41,690 nucleotides of DNA from Actinomycetes bacterium (GCA_021782915.1 JAJXUK010000015.1:1-41690); one strand, 5' to 3'. Shown: positions 25,016 to 34,289, counted from the stretch's first letter. Notes: a model not told the origin generated them from the letters alone. Numbers and translations are program-made.

Positions 25016-25722
25016 GCCTCGACCAGTGGCCGCGGCGCGTGGCGGCGCTGGCCCAGTTCCGCGTCGATGACCCGTCGGCTCCCATTCTGCGAGCCGACGA
25101 CGAGCATCACCTGCGACGTGTGTTGCGCGCGCGCGAGGGCGAGGAGGTCGTCGTCACCAACGGTGGGGGCGACTGGGCCCTGGCCCGCGTGGTCGCTGAT
25201 GGCCTGGAGCGCGTGAGCGACGTCGACGCTGATCCTGCCCCGACGCCGGTGACGATCTATCTCGCGCCGCTCAAGGGGGATCGCGGGGACTGGGCAGTGG
25301 CCAAGGCCACTGAGATCGGCGTGACACGCATCGTGCCGCTGATCAGCGCGCGCCTGGCGGTGAAGTTCCGCGGTGAGACGGCCGCTCGGGTCGTGAGCCG
25401 CTGGCGGCGCATCGCGGGCGAGGCCGCCGGGCAGTGCCGGCGCACACACGACGTGCTCGTCGACGAGCCGGTGGGGGTCCTGCAGGTCCCCGATGACGTC
25501 GCGATCGCCGACATCGGATCGGGAGATGACTGGTCGGGGGTGCACGCCGTGGCCATCGGGCCCGAGGGCGGCTGGGAGCCGGGCGAGTGGGATGAGACCC
25601 GCCGACGGGTTTCCCTCGGATCGAGCGTGCTGCGCGCCGAGACGGCCGCGCTGGCGGCGGCGGTGACGCTCGTGGCCCGGCGAGACGGATGGGGAGTCAC
25701 GTCGGGACCGGCCGATGGGTAA
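25012..25722 (+). CDS. rsmE: 16S rRNA m3U1498 methyltransferase
   Basis: This 236-residue SPOUT-class enzyme methylates U1498 of 16S rRNA. The N-terminal PUA-like part has [18 protein letters not shown]. The SPOUT domain has [20 protein letters not shown], then [25 protein letters not shown] and the knot element [17 protein letters not shown]. The ATG at 25012 overlaps the dnaJ stop. The order dnaJ-rsmE is widespread in bacteria, which supports the call. Confidence 0.94.
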   Translation: MSLDQWPRRVAALAQFRVDDPSAPILRADDEHHLRRVLRAREGEEVVVTNGGGDWALARVVADGLERVSDVDADPAPTPVTIYLAPLKGDRGDWAVAKATEIGVTRIVPLISARLAVKFRGETAARVVSRWRRIAGEAAGQCRRTHDVLVDEPVGVLQVPDDVAIADIGSGDDWSGVHAVAIGPEGGWEPGEWDETRRRVSLGSSVLRAETAALAAAVTLVARRDGWGVTSGPADG

Positions 25723-25732
25723 AGATGAGCCC

Positions 25733-26077
25733 ATGGACGACTGCGTCTTCTGCAAGATCGTGGCCGGGCAGATCCCGTCGACTCCGGTGGCGGAGAGCGC
25801 GGCGGCGTACGCCTTCTACGACATCGTGCCGCAGGCCCCCGTTCACGTGCTGGTCATCCCCAAGATTCACCTGACGAGCGCCGATGAGGTCGCCGCCGTG
25901 CACGGGGGCATCGTGGACGAGCTCGTGCTCCTGGCCCAGAAGGTCGTGGAGGTCGAGGGAGTTCGCGAGAGCGGCTACCGGCTGGTGATGAACGTGGGAC
26001 CCGACGCGCAGATGACGGTCGCGCACCTGCACGTGCACGTGCTCGGAGGTCGACGACTGGAGTGGCCTCCCGGATGA
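25733..26077 (+). CDS. HIT-family nucleotide-binding protein
   Basis: This 114-residue histidine-triad hydrolase begins DDCVFCKIVAGQIPST and carries the H-x-H-x-H active-site motif in VAHLHVHVLGGR near the C-terminus. HINT-type enzymes cleave nucleoside phosphoramidates or AMP-lysine adducts. The ATG at 25733 is preferred to 25715 because homology starts with this Met. It overlaps the phoH start by 4 nt and lies 10 bp after rsmE. Confidence 0.93.
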   Translation: MDDCVFCKIVAGQIPSTPVAESAAAYAFYDIVPQAPVHVLVIPKIHLTSADEVAAVHGGIVDELVLLAQKVVEVEGVRESGYRLVMNVGPDAQMTVAHLHVHVLGGRRLEWPPG

Positions 26078-27039
26078 GCAGCGACGCCTCGACGGCTGAG
26101 GCCCTGACGGTGACGACGTCGATCCCTAACACGCATCTGATGGCCGGGCTGCTCGGGCCGCGTGACGCCTTCTTGCGCGTCATCGAGCAATCCTTCCCGG
26201 ACTCGACGATTCGAGTGCAGGGCAACGAGATCTCGGTGACGGGCCCGGACGCGGCCAGGGTACTGCGCCTCTTCGATGAGTTGGTGCTCGTCCTCGAAGC
26301 GGGCCAGGCGCTCGACCCCGTGAAGGTAGAGCGCACGATCGACATGGTGGCCCAGGACCTGCGCCCCAGCGAGGTCCTGGGCCACGAGGTCGTGCGCAGT
26401 GCCAAGGGAAAGTCAGTGCGGCCCTCGACGGCTGGCCAGAAGCGCTACGCCGATGCCATCGAGGCCTCGACGGTCACCTTCGGCATCGGCCCGGCGGGCA
26501 CCGGCAAGAGTTACCTGGCCGTCGCCGCGGCCGTCCAGGCCCTGAATCGACGCCAGGTCCAGCGCATCGTGCTCACCCGGCCGGCCGTCGAGGCGGGCGA
26601 GCATCTGGGTTTCCTGCCGGGAGATCTCATGGCCAAGGTCGACCCCTACCTGCGCCCGCTCTATGACGCCCTCTACGACATGCTCGGACCCGAGGGTGCG
26701 GCGCGCCTCATCGCCAACGGCACGATCGAGGTCGCCCCACTGGCCTTCATGCGCGGTCGCACGCTGAATGACTCCTTCATCATCCTGGACGAGGCCCAGA
26801 ACACCACGCCCGAGCAGATGAAGATGTTTCTCACCCGCATCGGGTTCAACTCCAAGGCGGTGATCACGGGCGACGTGACCCAGGTCGATCTCAACGGCAA
26901 GCGCAGCGGCCTGGCCGATCTGGAGAGGATCCTCGCGCCGATCGAGGGCCTGAGCTTTATCTACCTGTCCGCGCGCGACGTCGTGCGTCACCGCATCGTC
27001 GCCGACATCGTCGCCGCCTACGAACGGGCTGAGTCATGA
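26074..27039 (+). CDS. phoH: PhoH-family ATPase
   Basis: This 321-residue protein has an N-terminal KH-like segment (about 40-95) and a PhoH ATPase domain with Walker A GPAGTGKS (about 139-146), VEAGEHLGFLPGDLMAKVDPYLRPLYDAL (shown only to identify the family) and Walker B ILDEAQN. The pairing with ybeY directly downstream is conserved across bacteria and ties it to RNA metabolism or ribosome quality control. The ATG at 26074 overlaps the HIT stop; the ybeY ATG overlaps its own stop. Confidence 0.95.
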   Translation: MSSDASTAEALTVTTSIPNTHLMAGLLGPRDAFLRVIEQSFPDSTIRVQGNEISVTGPDAARVLRLFDELVLVLEAGQALDPVKVERTIDMVAQDLRPSEVLGHEVVRSAKGKSVRPSTAGQKRYADAIEASTVTFGIGPAGTGKSYLAVAAAVQALNRRQVQRIVLTRPAVEAGEHLGFLPGDLMAKVDPYLRPLYDALYDMLGPEGAARLIANGTIEVAPLAFMRGRTLNDSFIILDEAQNTTPEQMKMFLTRIGFNSKAVITGDVTQVDLNGKRSGLADLERILAPIEGLSFIYLSARDVVRHRIVADIVAAYERAES

Positions 27040-27539
27040 CGATTGACATCTTCGCGGCCGATGAGCAGCACGACGTGCCCGTGACCCTGGTGACGTGGGT
27101 GGACCTGGCACGCCACGCCCTGGAGGACGAGGGGGTACGTGGACCCGCTGAGGTGTCGCTGCTCTTCAACGACGAGGCGACGATGGGCGCGCTCAACCAG
27201 CAGTTCATGGGCAAGTCTGGACCGACCGACGTGCTGAGCTTTCCCATCGACTTCGAGGACGAGCCCGGCGGCCGGAACCCGGACGCGGGCACGACGGGAC
27301 CCGGCGAGGCACCGGAACCGGAGATCCCTCAGCTCATCGGCGACGTCGTGATCTGCCCGAGCGTGGCGGCGCGCAACGCGCGCGAGCACGAGTGTTCCAC
27401 GGAGGACGAGATCGCGTTGCTCGTGGTGCACGGCGTGCTGCACCTGCTGGGCTGGGATCACGAGGTCGACGAGGAGGCCGAGCAGATGGAAGCGCGCGAG
27501 CGCGAGCTGCTCAGCCGGCACTACCGGAGAGGCCAGTGA
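27036..27539 (+). CDS. ybeY: Endoribonuclease YbeY
   Basis: This 167-residue metalloprotein acts in 16S rRNA 3' maturation and late 70S quality control. The zinc motif is in VHGVLHLLGWDHEVDEEAEQM (His132, His136, His142). Upstream are the family strands SLLFNDEATM and PTDVLSFP. About 25 residues rich in Pro, Gly and acidic residues are inserted between FDFEDE-like IDFEDE and QLIGDVVICP (about 75-99); most YbeY proteins have a short loop there. The stop overlaps the GTG of the next gene. Confidence 0.95.
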   Translation: MTIDIFAADEQHDVPVTLVTWVDLARHALEDEGVRGPAEVSLLFNDEATMGALNQQFMGKSGPTDVLSFPIDFEDEPGGRNPDAGTTGPGEAPEPEIPQLIGDVVICPSVAARNAREHECSTEDEIALLVVHGVLHLLGWDHEVDEEAEQMEARERELLSRHYRRGQ

Positions 27540-28807
27540 TCGCCACCAGTTGGTCGGCGGACGACACCTATCTCAGCCTCCTGGTCGTGCTGCTGCTGGG
27601 TGCCTCGGCCTTCTTCGCCCTCGCTGAGACGGCGCTCGTGCGCACTACGCGCTCGCGGGCGCGGGGCCTGCGCGAGGAGGGCCGCCACGGGGCCGAGGCC
27701 CTGGTGCGTCTGGCCGAGGCACCCGAGCGCTTTCTGAACCCGCTCCTGCTGCTGGTGCTCATCTGCCAGCTCGTCTCGGCCACCTTGGTGGGTGTGGTGG
27801 CCGGCGATCTCTTCGGCGCCGCCGGGGTGATCGTCGCGATGGTGGCCGAGGTCGTGGTCATCTTCGTGCTCTTCGAGGCGATTCCGAAGAACTTCGCGGT
27901 CGCGCATCCGGACAGCGCGGCCCTGCTGGCCGCCCCGGTGGTGGGCGCCATCGTGGGCTTTCCCCCGGTGCGCTGGAGCGCGAGGGCCTTGCTGGCCCTG
28001 GCCCAGTGGGCGATCGGGCTCTTCGGCTCCACGGGCTCGCGCCCGCGCATGACCGAGTCGGAGGTCCTGGCGATGGCCGACGTGGCCCACGAGGATCAGG
28101 CGATCGCCTCGGAGGAGCGCAACTTCATTCACTCGGTCATCGAGTTCGGCGACACGGTCGTGCGCGAGGTCATGGTGCCGCGCCCGGACATGGTCGACGT
28201 GCCCAGTGACGCGAGTGTGCGCGACGCGCTGCGCGTGGCGATCGACTCGGGACGCTCGCGCCTGCCAGTGCTCGGCGAGGGCGTTGACGACGTGGTGGGC
28301 ATCGTGAATCTGCGCGTGCTGGCCAGCCTGGTTGAGGAGGGCCGCGGCGAGGAGCCGGTCGGCGAGCACGCCGGTGCCGTGCACTTCGTGCCGGAGACCA
28401 AACGGGTCGCCAGCCTGCTCTCGGAGATCCGTCGCGCCCAGAGTCATCTGGTGATGGTGGTCGACGAGTACGGGGGCACCGCCGGCTTGGTCACGCTCGA
28501 GGACATCCTCGAAGAGCTGGTCGGAGAGATCACCGACGAGTCCGACGTGAACGTGCAGGTCGCCATGGCCGCGGCGGGATCGATCACCCTCTCGGGCCGT
28601 CTGAACATCGACGACGCCAACCTCGACTACGACCTGGCGCTGCCCAAGGACGGCTGGGACACCGTGGGTGGGCTCGTGCTCGACTTGGCCGGTGGGGTGC
28701 CTGAGGTCGGCGACGAGTTCTACGTGCGTGACTACCGCCTCACCGTGAACCGCCTGGACGGGCATCGCATCGAGGAGGTGCGCGTGGAACGCGTGGAGCA
28801 GCGATGA
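27536..28807 (+). CDS. CNNM/CorC-type transporter-associated membrane protein
   Basis: This 423-residue protein has an N-terminal DUF21 (CNNM) domain with about four membrane helices (residues 10-165; opening LLVVLLLGASAFFALAETAL). A CBS pair (about 205-325) contains VIEFGDTVVREVMVPRPDM and VVDEYGGTAGLVTLEDILEE. The end is a CorC_HlyC domain (FYVRDYRLTVNRLDG-like end). Related proteins take part in Mg2+/Co2+ efflux or membrane homeostasis; the haemolysin name is historical. The GTG at 27536 overlaps the ybeY stop. The order ybeY-corC-like-era is conserved. Confidence 0.92.
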   Translation: MIATSWSADDTYLSLLVVLLLGASAFFALAETALVRTTRSRARGLREEGRHGAEALVRLAEAPERFLNPLLLLVLICQLVSATLVGVVAGDLFGAAGVIVAMVAEVVVIFVLFEAIPKNFAVAHPDSAALLAAPVVGAIVGFPPVRWSARALLALAQWAIGLFGSTGSRPRMTESEVLAMADVAHEDQAIASEERNFIHSVIEFGDTVVREVMVPRPDMVDVPSDASVRDALRVAIDSGRSRLPVLGEGVDDVVGIVNLRVLASLVEEGRGEEPVGEHAGAVHFVPETKRVASLLSEIRRAQSHLVMVVDEYGGTAGLVTLEDILEELVGEITDESDVNVQVAMAAAGSITLSGRLNIDDANLDYDLALPKDGWDTVGGLVLDLAGGVPEVGDEFYVRDYRLTVNRLDGHRIEEVRVERVEQR

Positions 28808-29694
28808 GTCGCGCGGGCTTCTGTGCCATCCTCGGACGGCCCAACGTGGGCAAGTCGACCCTGCTGAACCAGATGGTCGGCACCAAGGTGTCCATCACGT
28901 CCTCGACGCCTCACACGACACGCCAGGCCATCCGGGGCATACTCACCGAGGACGACGTTCAGGTCATCTTCGTCGACACGCCCGGGATGCATCGTCCCCG
29001 CACGAGCCTGGGCGGGCGGCTCAATGAGGCCGCGCGCAGCGCGGCCGATGACGTCGAGGTGGTGCTCGCCGTGCTCGATGCCGGGGCCGCGATCGGTCCC
29101 GGCGACGAGCAGACCCTGAGCACAGCCCTGGCCAGTGCGCGTCGAGGTGCCCAGATGCTGGTGGTCGTGAACAAGTCCGACCGGGTGGGCCGGGCCGCGG
29201 TGGCGGCTCAGCTCTTGAGCGCCCAGGCGAGCGTCGAGCGCTTGGGCGACGAGCCCGCCGTCGCCGCGCGCGTGGAGTACTTCGCTGTCTCGGCGCGAAC
29301 TGGTCGTGGGGTCGAGGCTCTGGTGCGCCACATCCAGCGGGCCATGCCCGAGTCGCCCCTGCTGTTTCCCGAGGACGAGGTCTCTGACGTGGCCGAGGCG
29401 GCCTGGGTGGGCGAGCTGGTGCGTGAGCAGCTCCTACGGCGCACGAGCCAGGAGCTGCCCCACTCGATTCACTGTCGCGTGGTCGAGTTCGAGTGGCCCC
29501 ACATCGTCGTGGAGATTCTGGTCGAGCGCGAGTCCCAGAAGGGGATGGTCATCGGCAAGGCCGGCCAGCTGCTCAAGGAGGTTGGCACCGCCGCGCGCCA
29601 GGAACTGCCCGAGGGGACCTACCTCGAGTTGCGCGTGCGCGTCGAGCCGAACTGGCAGAAGCGCGAGGACATCCTGGACCGCCTCGGCTACTAG
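28804..29694 (+). CDS. era: GTPase Era
   Basis: This 296-residue ribosome-assembly GTPase binds the 3' end of 16S rRNA. The G domain has GRPNVGKSTL (11-20), the T-rich switch SSTPHTTR, DTPGMHRPR and VVNKSD. The C-terminal KH domain has IVVEILVERESQKGMVIGKA and ends with NWQKREDILDRLGY, the canonical Era tail. The ATG overlaps the preceding stop. The end overlaps the convergent TSUP gene by 4 bp. Confidence 0.97.
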   Translation: MSRAGFCAILGRPNVGKSTLLNQMVGTKVSITSSTPHTTRQAIRGILTEDDVQVIFVDTPGMHRPRTSLGGRLNEAARSAADDVEVVLAVLDAGAAIGPGDEQTLSTALASARRGAQMLVVVNKSDRVGRAAVAAQLLSAQASVERLGDEPAVAARVEYFAVSARTGRGVEALVRHIQRAMPESPLLFPEDEVSDVAEAAWVGELVREQLLRRTSQELPHSIHCRVVEFEWPHIVVEILVERESQKGMVIGKAGQLLKEVGTAARQELPEGTYLELRVRVEPNWQKREDILDRLGY

Positions 29695-30536
29695 CGCGCG
29701 AGGAGATGCCCGCGGCGCCACAGCGCCGTGGCGGCGTAGAGGACGGCACCGACGCCGGCCAGTACCAGCAGGGGATCGGCCGCCAGGCCGAGATACTTCA
29801 GCCCGCTCAGGCCGATGAAACCGATGACGACGTGGCGCAGGGCCGGGGCGTCCACGCGCTCGCTCAGGCGTGAGCCGAGCCACACCCCGGGCGTGCCCCC
29901 GAGGATGACCGCGCCCGCGATCGTCCAGTCGACGTGGGCGAAGAGGAGCGTGCCGAGGCTGGCCGAGACGGCCAGGGGGATCGATTGGGCGAGGTCGGTG
30001 CCCACCAGCTCGGCGCTGCTCAGTCCGGGGTAGAGCGTGGCCAGCAGGACCATGATGAGCGATCCCGCGCCCACCGAGGTCAGGCCCACCATGAAACCGC
30101 CCGCGGCGCCCAGGCCGACGACGAGGCCGCGCGCGCGGGTCACGGAGCGGTCCGGGCGCGGCGTGCGCCACAGGCGCAGCGTCATGGCCAGCGCGCCCAG
30201 CACGAGGGCCACGCCCAGGGCGTGGCTGAGGACGGCCTCCGCGTGTTGGGCGTGGGTGATCGTGTGCATTGCCGCGGTGCCGAGGAAGGCCCCGGGCACC
30301 GAGCCGAGCGAGAGGTCACGCACGATGTCGCGGCGCACCCGGCCACGCCGCCAGTGCATCAGGGCGCCCACCGGGCGCATCGCGACGGTGGCGAGCAGGT
30401 CAGCGGAGATCGCCGTCGAGGGGCTGACACCAAATACCAGCACCAGCAGTGGCGTCATGAGCGCTCCCGCGCCGACGCCGGTCATGCCCAGCGCGGTGCC
30501 GACGACGGCACTCGCGAGTATGAGCAGGGGGTTCAT
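29691..30536 (-). CDS. TauE/SafE (TSUP) family membrane transporter
   Basis: This 281-residue protein has about eight membrane helices. The TSUP internal repeat is visible as ASAVVGTALGMTGVGAGALM near the N-terminus and GAAGGFMVGLTSVGAGSLIM in the second half. Family members export or import sulfite, sulfonates or other small organic anions; the substrate here is unknown. The ATG at 30536 is chosen because the hydrophobic first helix begins there. The 47-bp gap to dinG is AT-rich (TAGTTATTT and TAGTAT), probably its promoter. Confidence 0.88.
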   Translation of the reverse strand: MNPLLILASAVVGTALGMTGVGAGALMTPLLVLVFGVSPSTAISADLLATVAMRPVGALMHWRRGRVRRDIVRDLSLGSVPGAFLGTAAMHTITHAQHAEAVLSHALGVALVLGALAMTLRLWRTPRPDRSVTRARGLVVGLGAAGGFMVGLTSVGAGSLIMVLLATLYPGLSSAELVGTDLAQSIPLAVSASLGTLLFAHVDWTIAGAVILGGTPGVWLGSRLSERVDAPALRHVVIGFIGLSGLKYLGLAADPLLVLAGVGAVLYAATALWRRGHLLAR

Positions 30537-30583
30537 CACTGGGGACTCCGGGGAAATAACTACTTCATCCAGTGAAATACTAT

Positions 30584-32548
30584 CTAAGACGCGGGGTCGG
30601 GCGTGTCCGCTCGCAGCCGGACCAGGAAGTCGGTCACGCTCGCGCGGTCTCGGGTGCGCCGCATGGGCGGCAGGCGAGAGAAGAGCGCGCTGCGGTAGCT
30701 CGCTTCGGCCAGGCGCGTGTCGAGCACGGCCACGACCCCACGGTCCTCGGCGCTGCGGATGAGTCGGCCGACCCCCTGAGCGAGCAACATCGCCGCACGC
30801 GGCAGGTCCACCTCGTAGAAGGGCATCGAGGTGCGCTCGCGTCGTGCCTCCGCGAGGGGGTCGCCCGGAACCCGGAAGGGGAGCCGGTCGATCGTGACCA
30901 GGCTCAGGGAGTGCCCCGGCACGTCGACGCCCTGCCAGAAGCTGGTCACGGCGAACAGGCTCGCGTCGATGGAGTCGCGAAACTCGGCGATGATGCGCTG
31001 ACGCGACAGGGTCCCCTGGATGAGTATCGGCGTCTCGACGCGCTCGGCGACGCGCAGGGCGACCCGGTCCATCACGGAGCGATTGGTGAACAGAGCCAGG
31101 GTGCGCCCGCCGGCGGCGCGAATCAGGGTGACGAGCTCCTGGGTGATCGCATCCTCCGCGCCGGGCTCGTTGCGCCCGGGCAGCTCGGGCACGTAGAGCA
31201 GGGAGTGGTGGCGATAGTCGAACGGGCTCGCCAGACGCTCGACTCGCGCGACCAAGCCCATGTCGGCACCGAGGCGCTCGGGAATCGTCGCGCTGGTCAG
31301 GACGCCCGTCACGTGGCTCCAGAGCTCGTCGGCCAGGCGCGGGCCCACGTCGATGATCGACAGTTCGATCTGCACGTCGCGCTCGCGTCGACTGAGGTAC
31401 ACCAGCTCGTCGTCTTCGTCGGCGCCCCCGCGCAGGCGAGTCAGGTCGTTCTGCAGGTGTATCGCCGGGCCGAGCGCACGCAGGCGGCGCTGCTCGTTGG
31501 CCCCGCCCGACACGCGCAGGGCCTCGACCAGGCGTCCTACGAGCTCGCTCGCGCGGGCCAACTCGGCCTCCACCTCGGGGTCCAGTGCGCGCAGACGCTG
31601 GGCGTCGTACTGCTGGAGCAGTGACGCGGAAAGCCGATCGGCCAGCGTCGTGAGATCGCGCACGGTCTCGTCTAGCTCGCTCGGCACGAGGGACCTCGCG
31701 ACCCCGCCCAGGGCGCGAAGGCGCGCCGGGGCCAGTGACGTGCCGAGCAGCGTGGCGAAGATGTCGGGCGCCTCGTGGGCCTCGTCGAAGATCACCGCGT
31801 CGTGGCTGGGTAGGAGCATGGCGCCCGAGGCCAGGTGCGCGGCGTACAGGTGGGTGTTGACGATGACGATGCTCGCCTCGGCCGCGCGGTCCCGGGCGAG
31901 CTCGGCGAAGCACGAGGCCCCCTGGGGGCACTGGGTGCGACCCAGGCACTCCTGGGGCGTCACCGAGAGCGCGCGCCAGGCTCGCTCGTCGACGTCGAAG
32001 CTGAGCTCGTCGCGCTCACCGGTGGTCGTCTCGCTGGACCAGCTCAGGATTCGGCGCATCTGACTCGCCACCCCGCGCGGCACCGGCTCGCCATCGTCGA
32101 AGGAGAGCTGGCCGTCGGAGCTGGCCGCGGCGCGGTTGCGACACAGATAGCTGCTGCGGCCCTTGAGTACCGCCACGCTCGCGCCCGGCACGCGACTGAT
32201 CACCTGGGGCGCGTCCTTGGCGGCGAGCTGGTCCTGGAGGTTCTTGGTCGCCGTGGCTATCACCACGCGCTCACCCGACAGCGCGGCCGGCACGAGATAG
32301 GCGAGGGACTTGCCGACGCCGGTGCCGGCTTCGACGATGAGAGGACGTCGAGTCGCCAGGGCTCGCGCGACTAGTCGGGTCATTTCGCGCTGGGACTCAC
32401 GGCTCTCGCCCCCGCCGGGCAGAGCGGTGGTCACGCGTTCCAGCAGCTCGAGGGCTCTGATCTCGGCGGGTCCCTCGCGCTCGACGGCGCGCACCTCGTC
32501 GGGGGGCTCGACGAAGGGCTCGTCCTCGTCCGGATCGTAGGAACGCAC
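30584..32548 (-). CDS. dinG: DinG-family ATP-dependent DNA helicase
   Basis: This 654-residue superfamily 2 (XPD-like) 5'-3' helicase has Walker A in EAGTGVGKSLAYLVPAAL and a DEAH box in VIFDEAHEAPD. Four cysteines between motifs Ia and II (SYLCRN, QECLGR, TQCPQG, ASCFAE) would bind a 4Fe-4S cluster. C-terminal motifs include SFWQGVDVPG and QGVGRLIRS. DinG/XPD enzymes unwind branched DNA and R-loops during repair. The start is GTG with TAGTGT 6 nt upstream, which suggests a leaderless mRNA. It is divergent from uppS. Confidence 0.92.
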   Translation of the reverse strand: MRSYDPDEDEPFVEPPDEVRAVEREGPAEIRALELLERVTTALPGGGESRESQREMTRLVARALATRRPLIVEAGTGVGKSLAYLVPAALSGERVVIATATKNLQDQLAAKDAPQVISRVPGASVAVLKGRSSYLCRNRAAASSDGQLSFDDGEPVPRGVASQMRRILSWSSETTTGERDELSFDVDERAWRALSVTPQECLGRTQCPQGASCFAELARDRAAEASIVIVNTHLYAAHLASGAMLLPSHDAVIFDEAHEAPDIFATLLGTSLAPARLRALGGVARSLVPSELDETVRDLTTLADRLSASLLQQYDAQRLRALDPEVEAELARASELVGRLVEALRVSGGANEQRRLRALGPAIHLQNDLTRLRGGADEDDELVYLSRRERDVQIELSIIDVGPRLADELWSHVTGVLTSATIPERLGADMGLVARVERLASPFDYRHHSLLYVPELPGRNEPGAEDAITQELVTLIRAAGGRTLALFTNRSVMDRVALRVAERVETPILIQGTLSRQRIIAEFRDSIDASLFAVTSFWQGVDVPGHSLSLVTIDRLPFRVPGDPLAEARRERTSMPFYEVDLPRAAMLLAQGVGRLIRSAEDRGVVAVLDTRLAEASYRSALFSRLPPMRRTRDRASVTDFLVRLRADTPDPAS

Positions 32549-32554
32549 CTTCCG

Positions 32555-32560
32555 ACACTA
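32555..32560 (-). promoter_or_regulatory. Predicted -10 box for leaderless dinG
   Basis: On the minus strand TAGTGT ends 6 nt before the GTG at 32548. Confidence 0.5.
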
Positions 32561-32593
32561 CGGGCGCCGCCGAGGTCTGCGGGTCCGAGCCGG

Positions 32594-32599
32594 TAGGTT
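32594..32599 (+). promoter_or_regulatory. Predicted -10 box for the uppS-recO-phr-hemW operon
   Basis: TAGGTT ends 6 nt before the GTG at 32606, with no Shine-Dalgarno. Confidence 0.55.
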
Positions 32600-32605
32600 C
32601 TTGGC

Positions 32606-33343
32606 GTGGATCCGCGCCCCGTACCCGTACCCGCGGGCATCCTGCGCGCGGGCGCTCCACGTCACGTGGCCATCGTCATGGACGGCAACGGACGCTGGGC
32701 CAAGCGCCGTGGCCTGGCGCGCACGGAGGGCCACGGAGCGGGTGAGGAGGCCCTGCTCGACGTCACCTACGGCGCCCTGGCCGCCGGCGTCAAGGTGCTG
32801 ACGGTCTACGCCTTCTCCACGGAGAACTGGCGCCGGCCGGTGGACGAGGTGCGATACCTGATGAACTTCAACCAGGGCATTCTCGAGCGCCACCGCGACT
32901 CGTTGCACGAAGACGGCGTGCGCATCACCTTCTCCGGCCGGCGCGACCGGCGAGTGCCCAAGCGGGTGCTCGCCAGCATGGACGCGGCCGCGCACCTGAC
33001 GGCCAAGAACCGGCGCATGACACTCAACATCGCCTTCAACTACGGCGGACGCGCCGAGATCGTCGATGCGGTGAGCCGGCTGATCGCCGATGGCGTGCCG
33101 GCGCACAAGGTAGACGAGCGCGCGATCCGGGGCCGGCTCTATCACCCGGAGCTGGCGGACCCGGACGTCGTGGTTCGCACGTCCGGCGAGCACCGCATCT
33201 CGAACTTTCTGCTCTGGCAGATCGCCTACTCGGAGCTGATCTTCAGCGAGGTGCTCTGGCCCGACTACCGGCGCGAAGACCTCTACCGGGACATCGAAGA
33301 GTTCCAGGGTCGGGATCGGCGCTTCGGCGGGGTCGACCAGTGA
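32606..33343 (+). CDS. uppS: Isoprenyl transferase (undecaprenyl diphosphate synthase)
   Basis: This 245-residue cis-prenyltransferase makes the long-chain polyprenyl diphosphate carrier for cell wall synthesis. The signature HVAIVMDGNGRWAKRRGLAR (with the catalytic Asp) lies at about residues 21-40. FSTENWRRP and RTSGEHRISNFLLWQIAYSE follow in the expected order. Actinobacteria often have two paralogues making different chain lengths, and sequence alone does not decide which this is. The start is GTG; the stop overlaps the next small gene by 4 nt. Confidence 0.94.
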   Translation: MDPRPVPVPAGILRAGAPRHVAIVMDGNGRWAKRRGLARTEGHGAGEEALLDVTYGALAAGVKVLTVYAFSTENWRRPVDEVRYLMNFNQGILERHRDSLHEDGVRITFSGRRDRRVPKRVLASMDAAAHLTAKNRRMTLNIAFNYGGRAEIVDAVSRLIADGVPAHKVDERAIRGRLYHPELADPDVVVRTSGEHRISNFLLWQIAYSELIFSEVLWPDYRREDLYRDIEEFQGRDRRFGGVDQ

Positions 33344-33555
33344 GCGTGCGACGCGCGGTGGGCATCTTCGGACTGGCCGTCTACGTCGGGCTGTGGGTCC
33401 TCGCCCTCAACGGAGCGAGCAGCCTCATCGCTCCATTGGTCATCCCGCCGGTCCTGGCGGTGCTGATCGCCGCCGGCGTAGCGCTGGAGCGCTTCCTGGG
33501 CATCGAGCCACGTCGTCAGCACTTCCAGGACCCTGAAGACGACACGACGCAGTGA
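33340..33555 (+). CDS. Small two-helix membrane protein
   Basis: This 71-residue protein has two hydrophobic stretches (AVGIFGLAVYVGLWVLAL and LIAPLVIPPVLAVLIAAGVA) separated by NGASS, and a charged tail ending QDPEDDTTQ. I do not recognise a family. It starts GTG inside the uppS stop, and its own stop overlaps the recO start by 4 nt, so it is a real coupled gene. A link to polyprenyl lipid use at the membrane is possible only from position. Confidence 0.75.
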   Translation: MSVRRAVGIFGLAVYVGLWVLALNGASSLIAPLVIPPVLAVLIAAGVALERFLGIEPRRQHFQDPEDDTTQ

Positions 33556-34289
33556 AGGAGATCGAGGACGACGCCGTCGTCCTGCGCACCTACGCGAGCG
33601 GTGAGGCTGATCGCGTCGTCGTGCTCTTCACGCGCGCCCACGGCAAACTGCGCGTCATCGCCAAGGGGGTGCGCAAGAGCACGAGTCGTCTCGGTGGCAC
33701 GTTGGAGGTCCTGGCCCACGTGCGCGTGGACCTCGTCAGGACGCGCGGCGAGTTCTACGTCGCGCGTCACGTGCAACACCTGGCGCGCTACGCCACGCTG
33801 CGCTCGGACTACGAGCGCATCGTGGCCGGCATGGCGGTGGTGGAGATGGTCGACGCGATCCCGGTAGACGATGTCGTCGACGCCGGACTCTTCGACACGC
33901 TCGTGCGGGTCCTCGGCGCCCTGGACCAGGAGGCCTTCAGCCCGAGCCTCGTGCCGGCCGCCTTCGGGTTGCGACTGCTCGAGTTTGACGGCTCGGCTCC
34001 GACCGTGGACCACTGCGTCAACTGCGGACGAGAGGCGCCCCTCGTGGCCTTCGACGCCGCGGTGGGCGGCGCGCTCTGTTCCCAGTGCCGCTCGGGCAGC
34101 GCGATCTCGCCGGACGCGCTCTCGCTGCTGGGCCGGATTCTCGGTGGTGACCTCGCGGGAGTGTTGCGCGAACCAGCCGCGGGGACACTCGAGGTGGCCG
34201 CCCTCGTGCAGCGCGCCCTCGAGGCGCACTTCGGTCGGCGCCTGCGAGCGGGGCGCTCGTCGGCCCACCTCGTGGGAGACGAGGGGTGA
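33552..34289 (+). CDS. recO: DNA repair protein RecO
   Basis: This 245-residue protein helps load RecA onto SSB-coated DNA with RecF/RecR. The N-terminal OB fold begins DAVVLRTYASGEADRVVVLF and continues with KGVRKSTSRLGGTLEVLAHV. A zinc-finger-like module (CVNCGRE, then CSQCRSG) lies near residues 156-183 in the helical C-terminal domain. It overlaps both neighbours by 4 nt. The position after uppS is common in actinobacteria. Confidence 0.93.
   Translation: MKEIEDDAVVLRTYASGEADRVVVLFTRAHGKLRVIAKGVRKSTSRLGGTLEVLAHVRVDLVRTRGEFYVARHVQHLARYATLRSDYERIVAGMAVVEMVDAIPVDDVVDAGLFDTLVRVLGALDQEAFSPSLVPAAFGLRLLEFDGSAPTVDHCVNCGREAPLVAFDAAVGGALCSQCRSGSAISPDALSLLGRILGGDLAGVLREPAAGTLEVAALVQRALEAHFGRRLRAGRSSAHLVGDEG

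Noticed and set aside
30537-30583. Paired AAATA-CTA elements before the TSUP gene as an ArsR-type operator
   Set aside because: The repeats are short and imperfect, and no ArsR-type regulator is nearby; an AT-rich promoter explains them.
29691-31949. 752-residue minus-strand frame spanning dinG and the TSUP gene
   Set aside because: The N-terminal part is an Arg/Pro-rich shadow in another frame of dinG. The TSUP protein starts at 30536.
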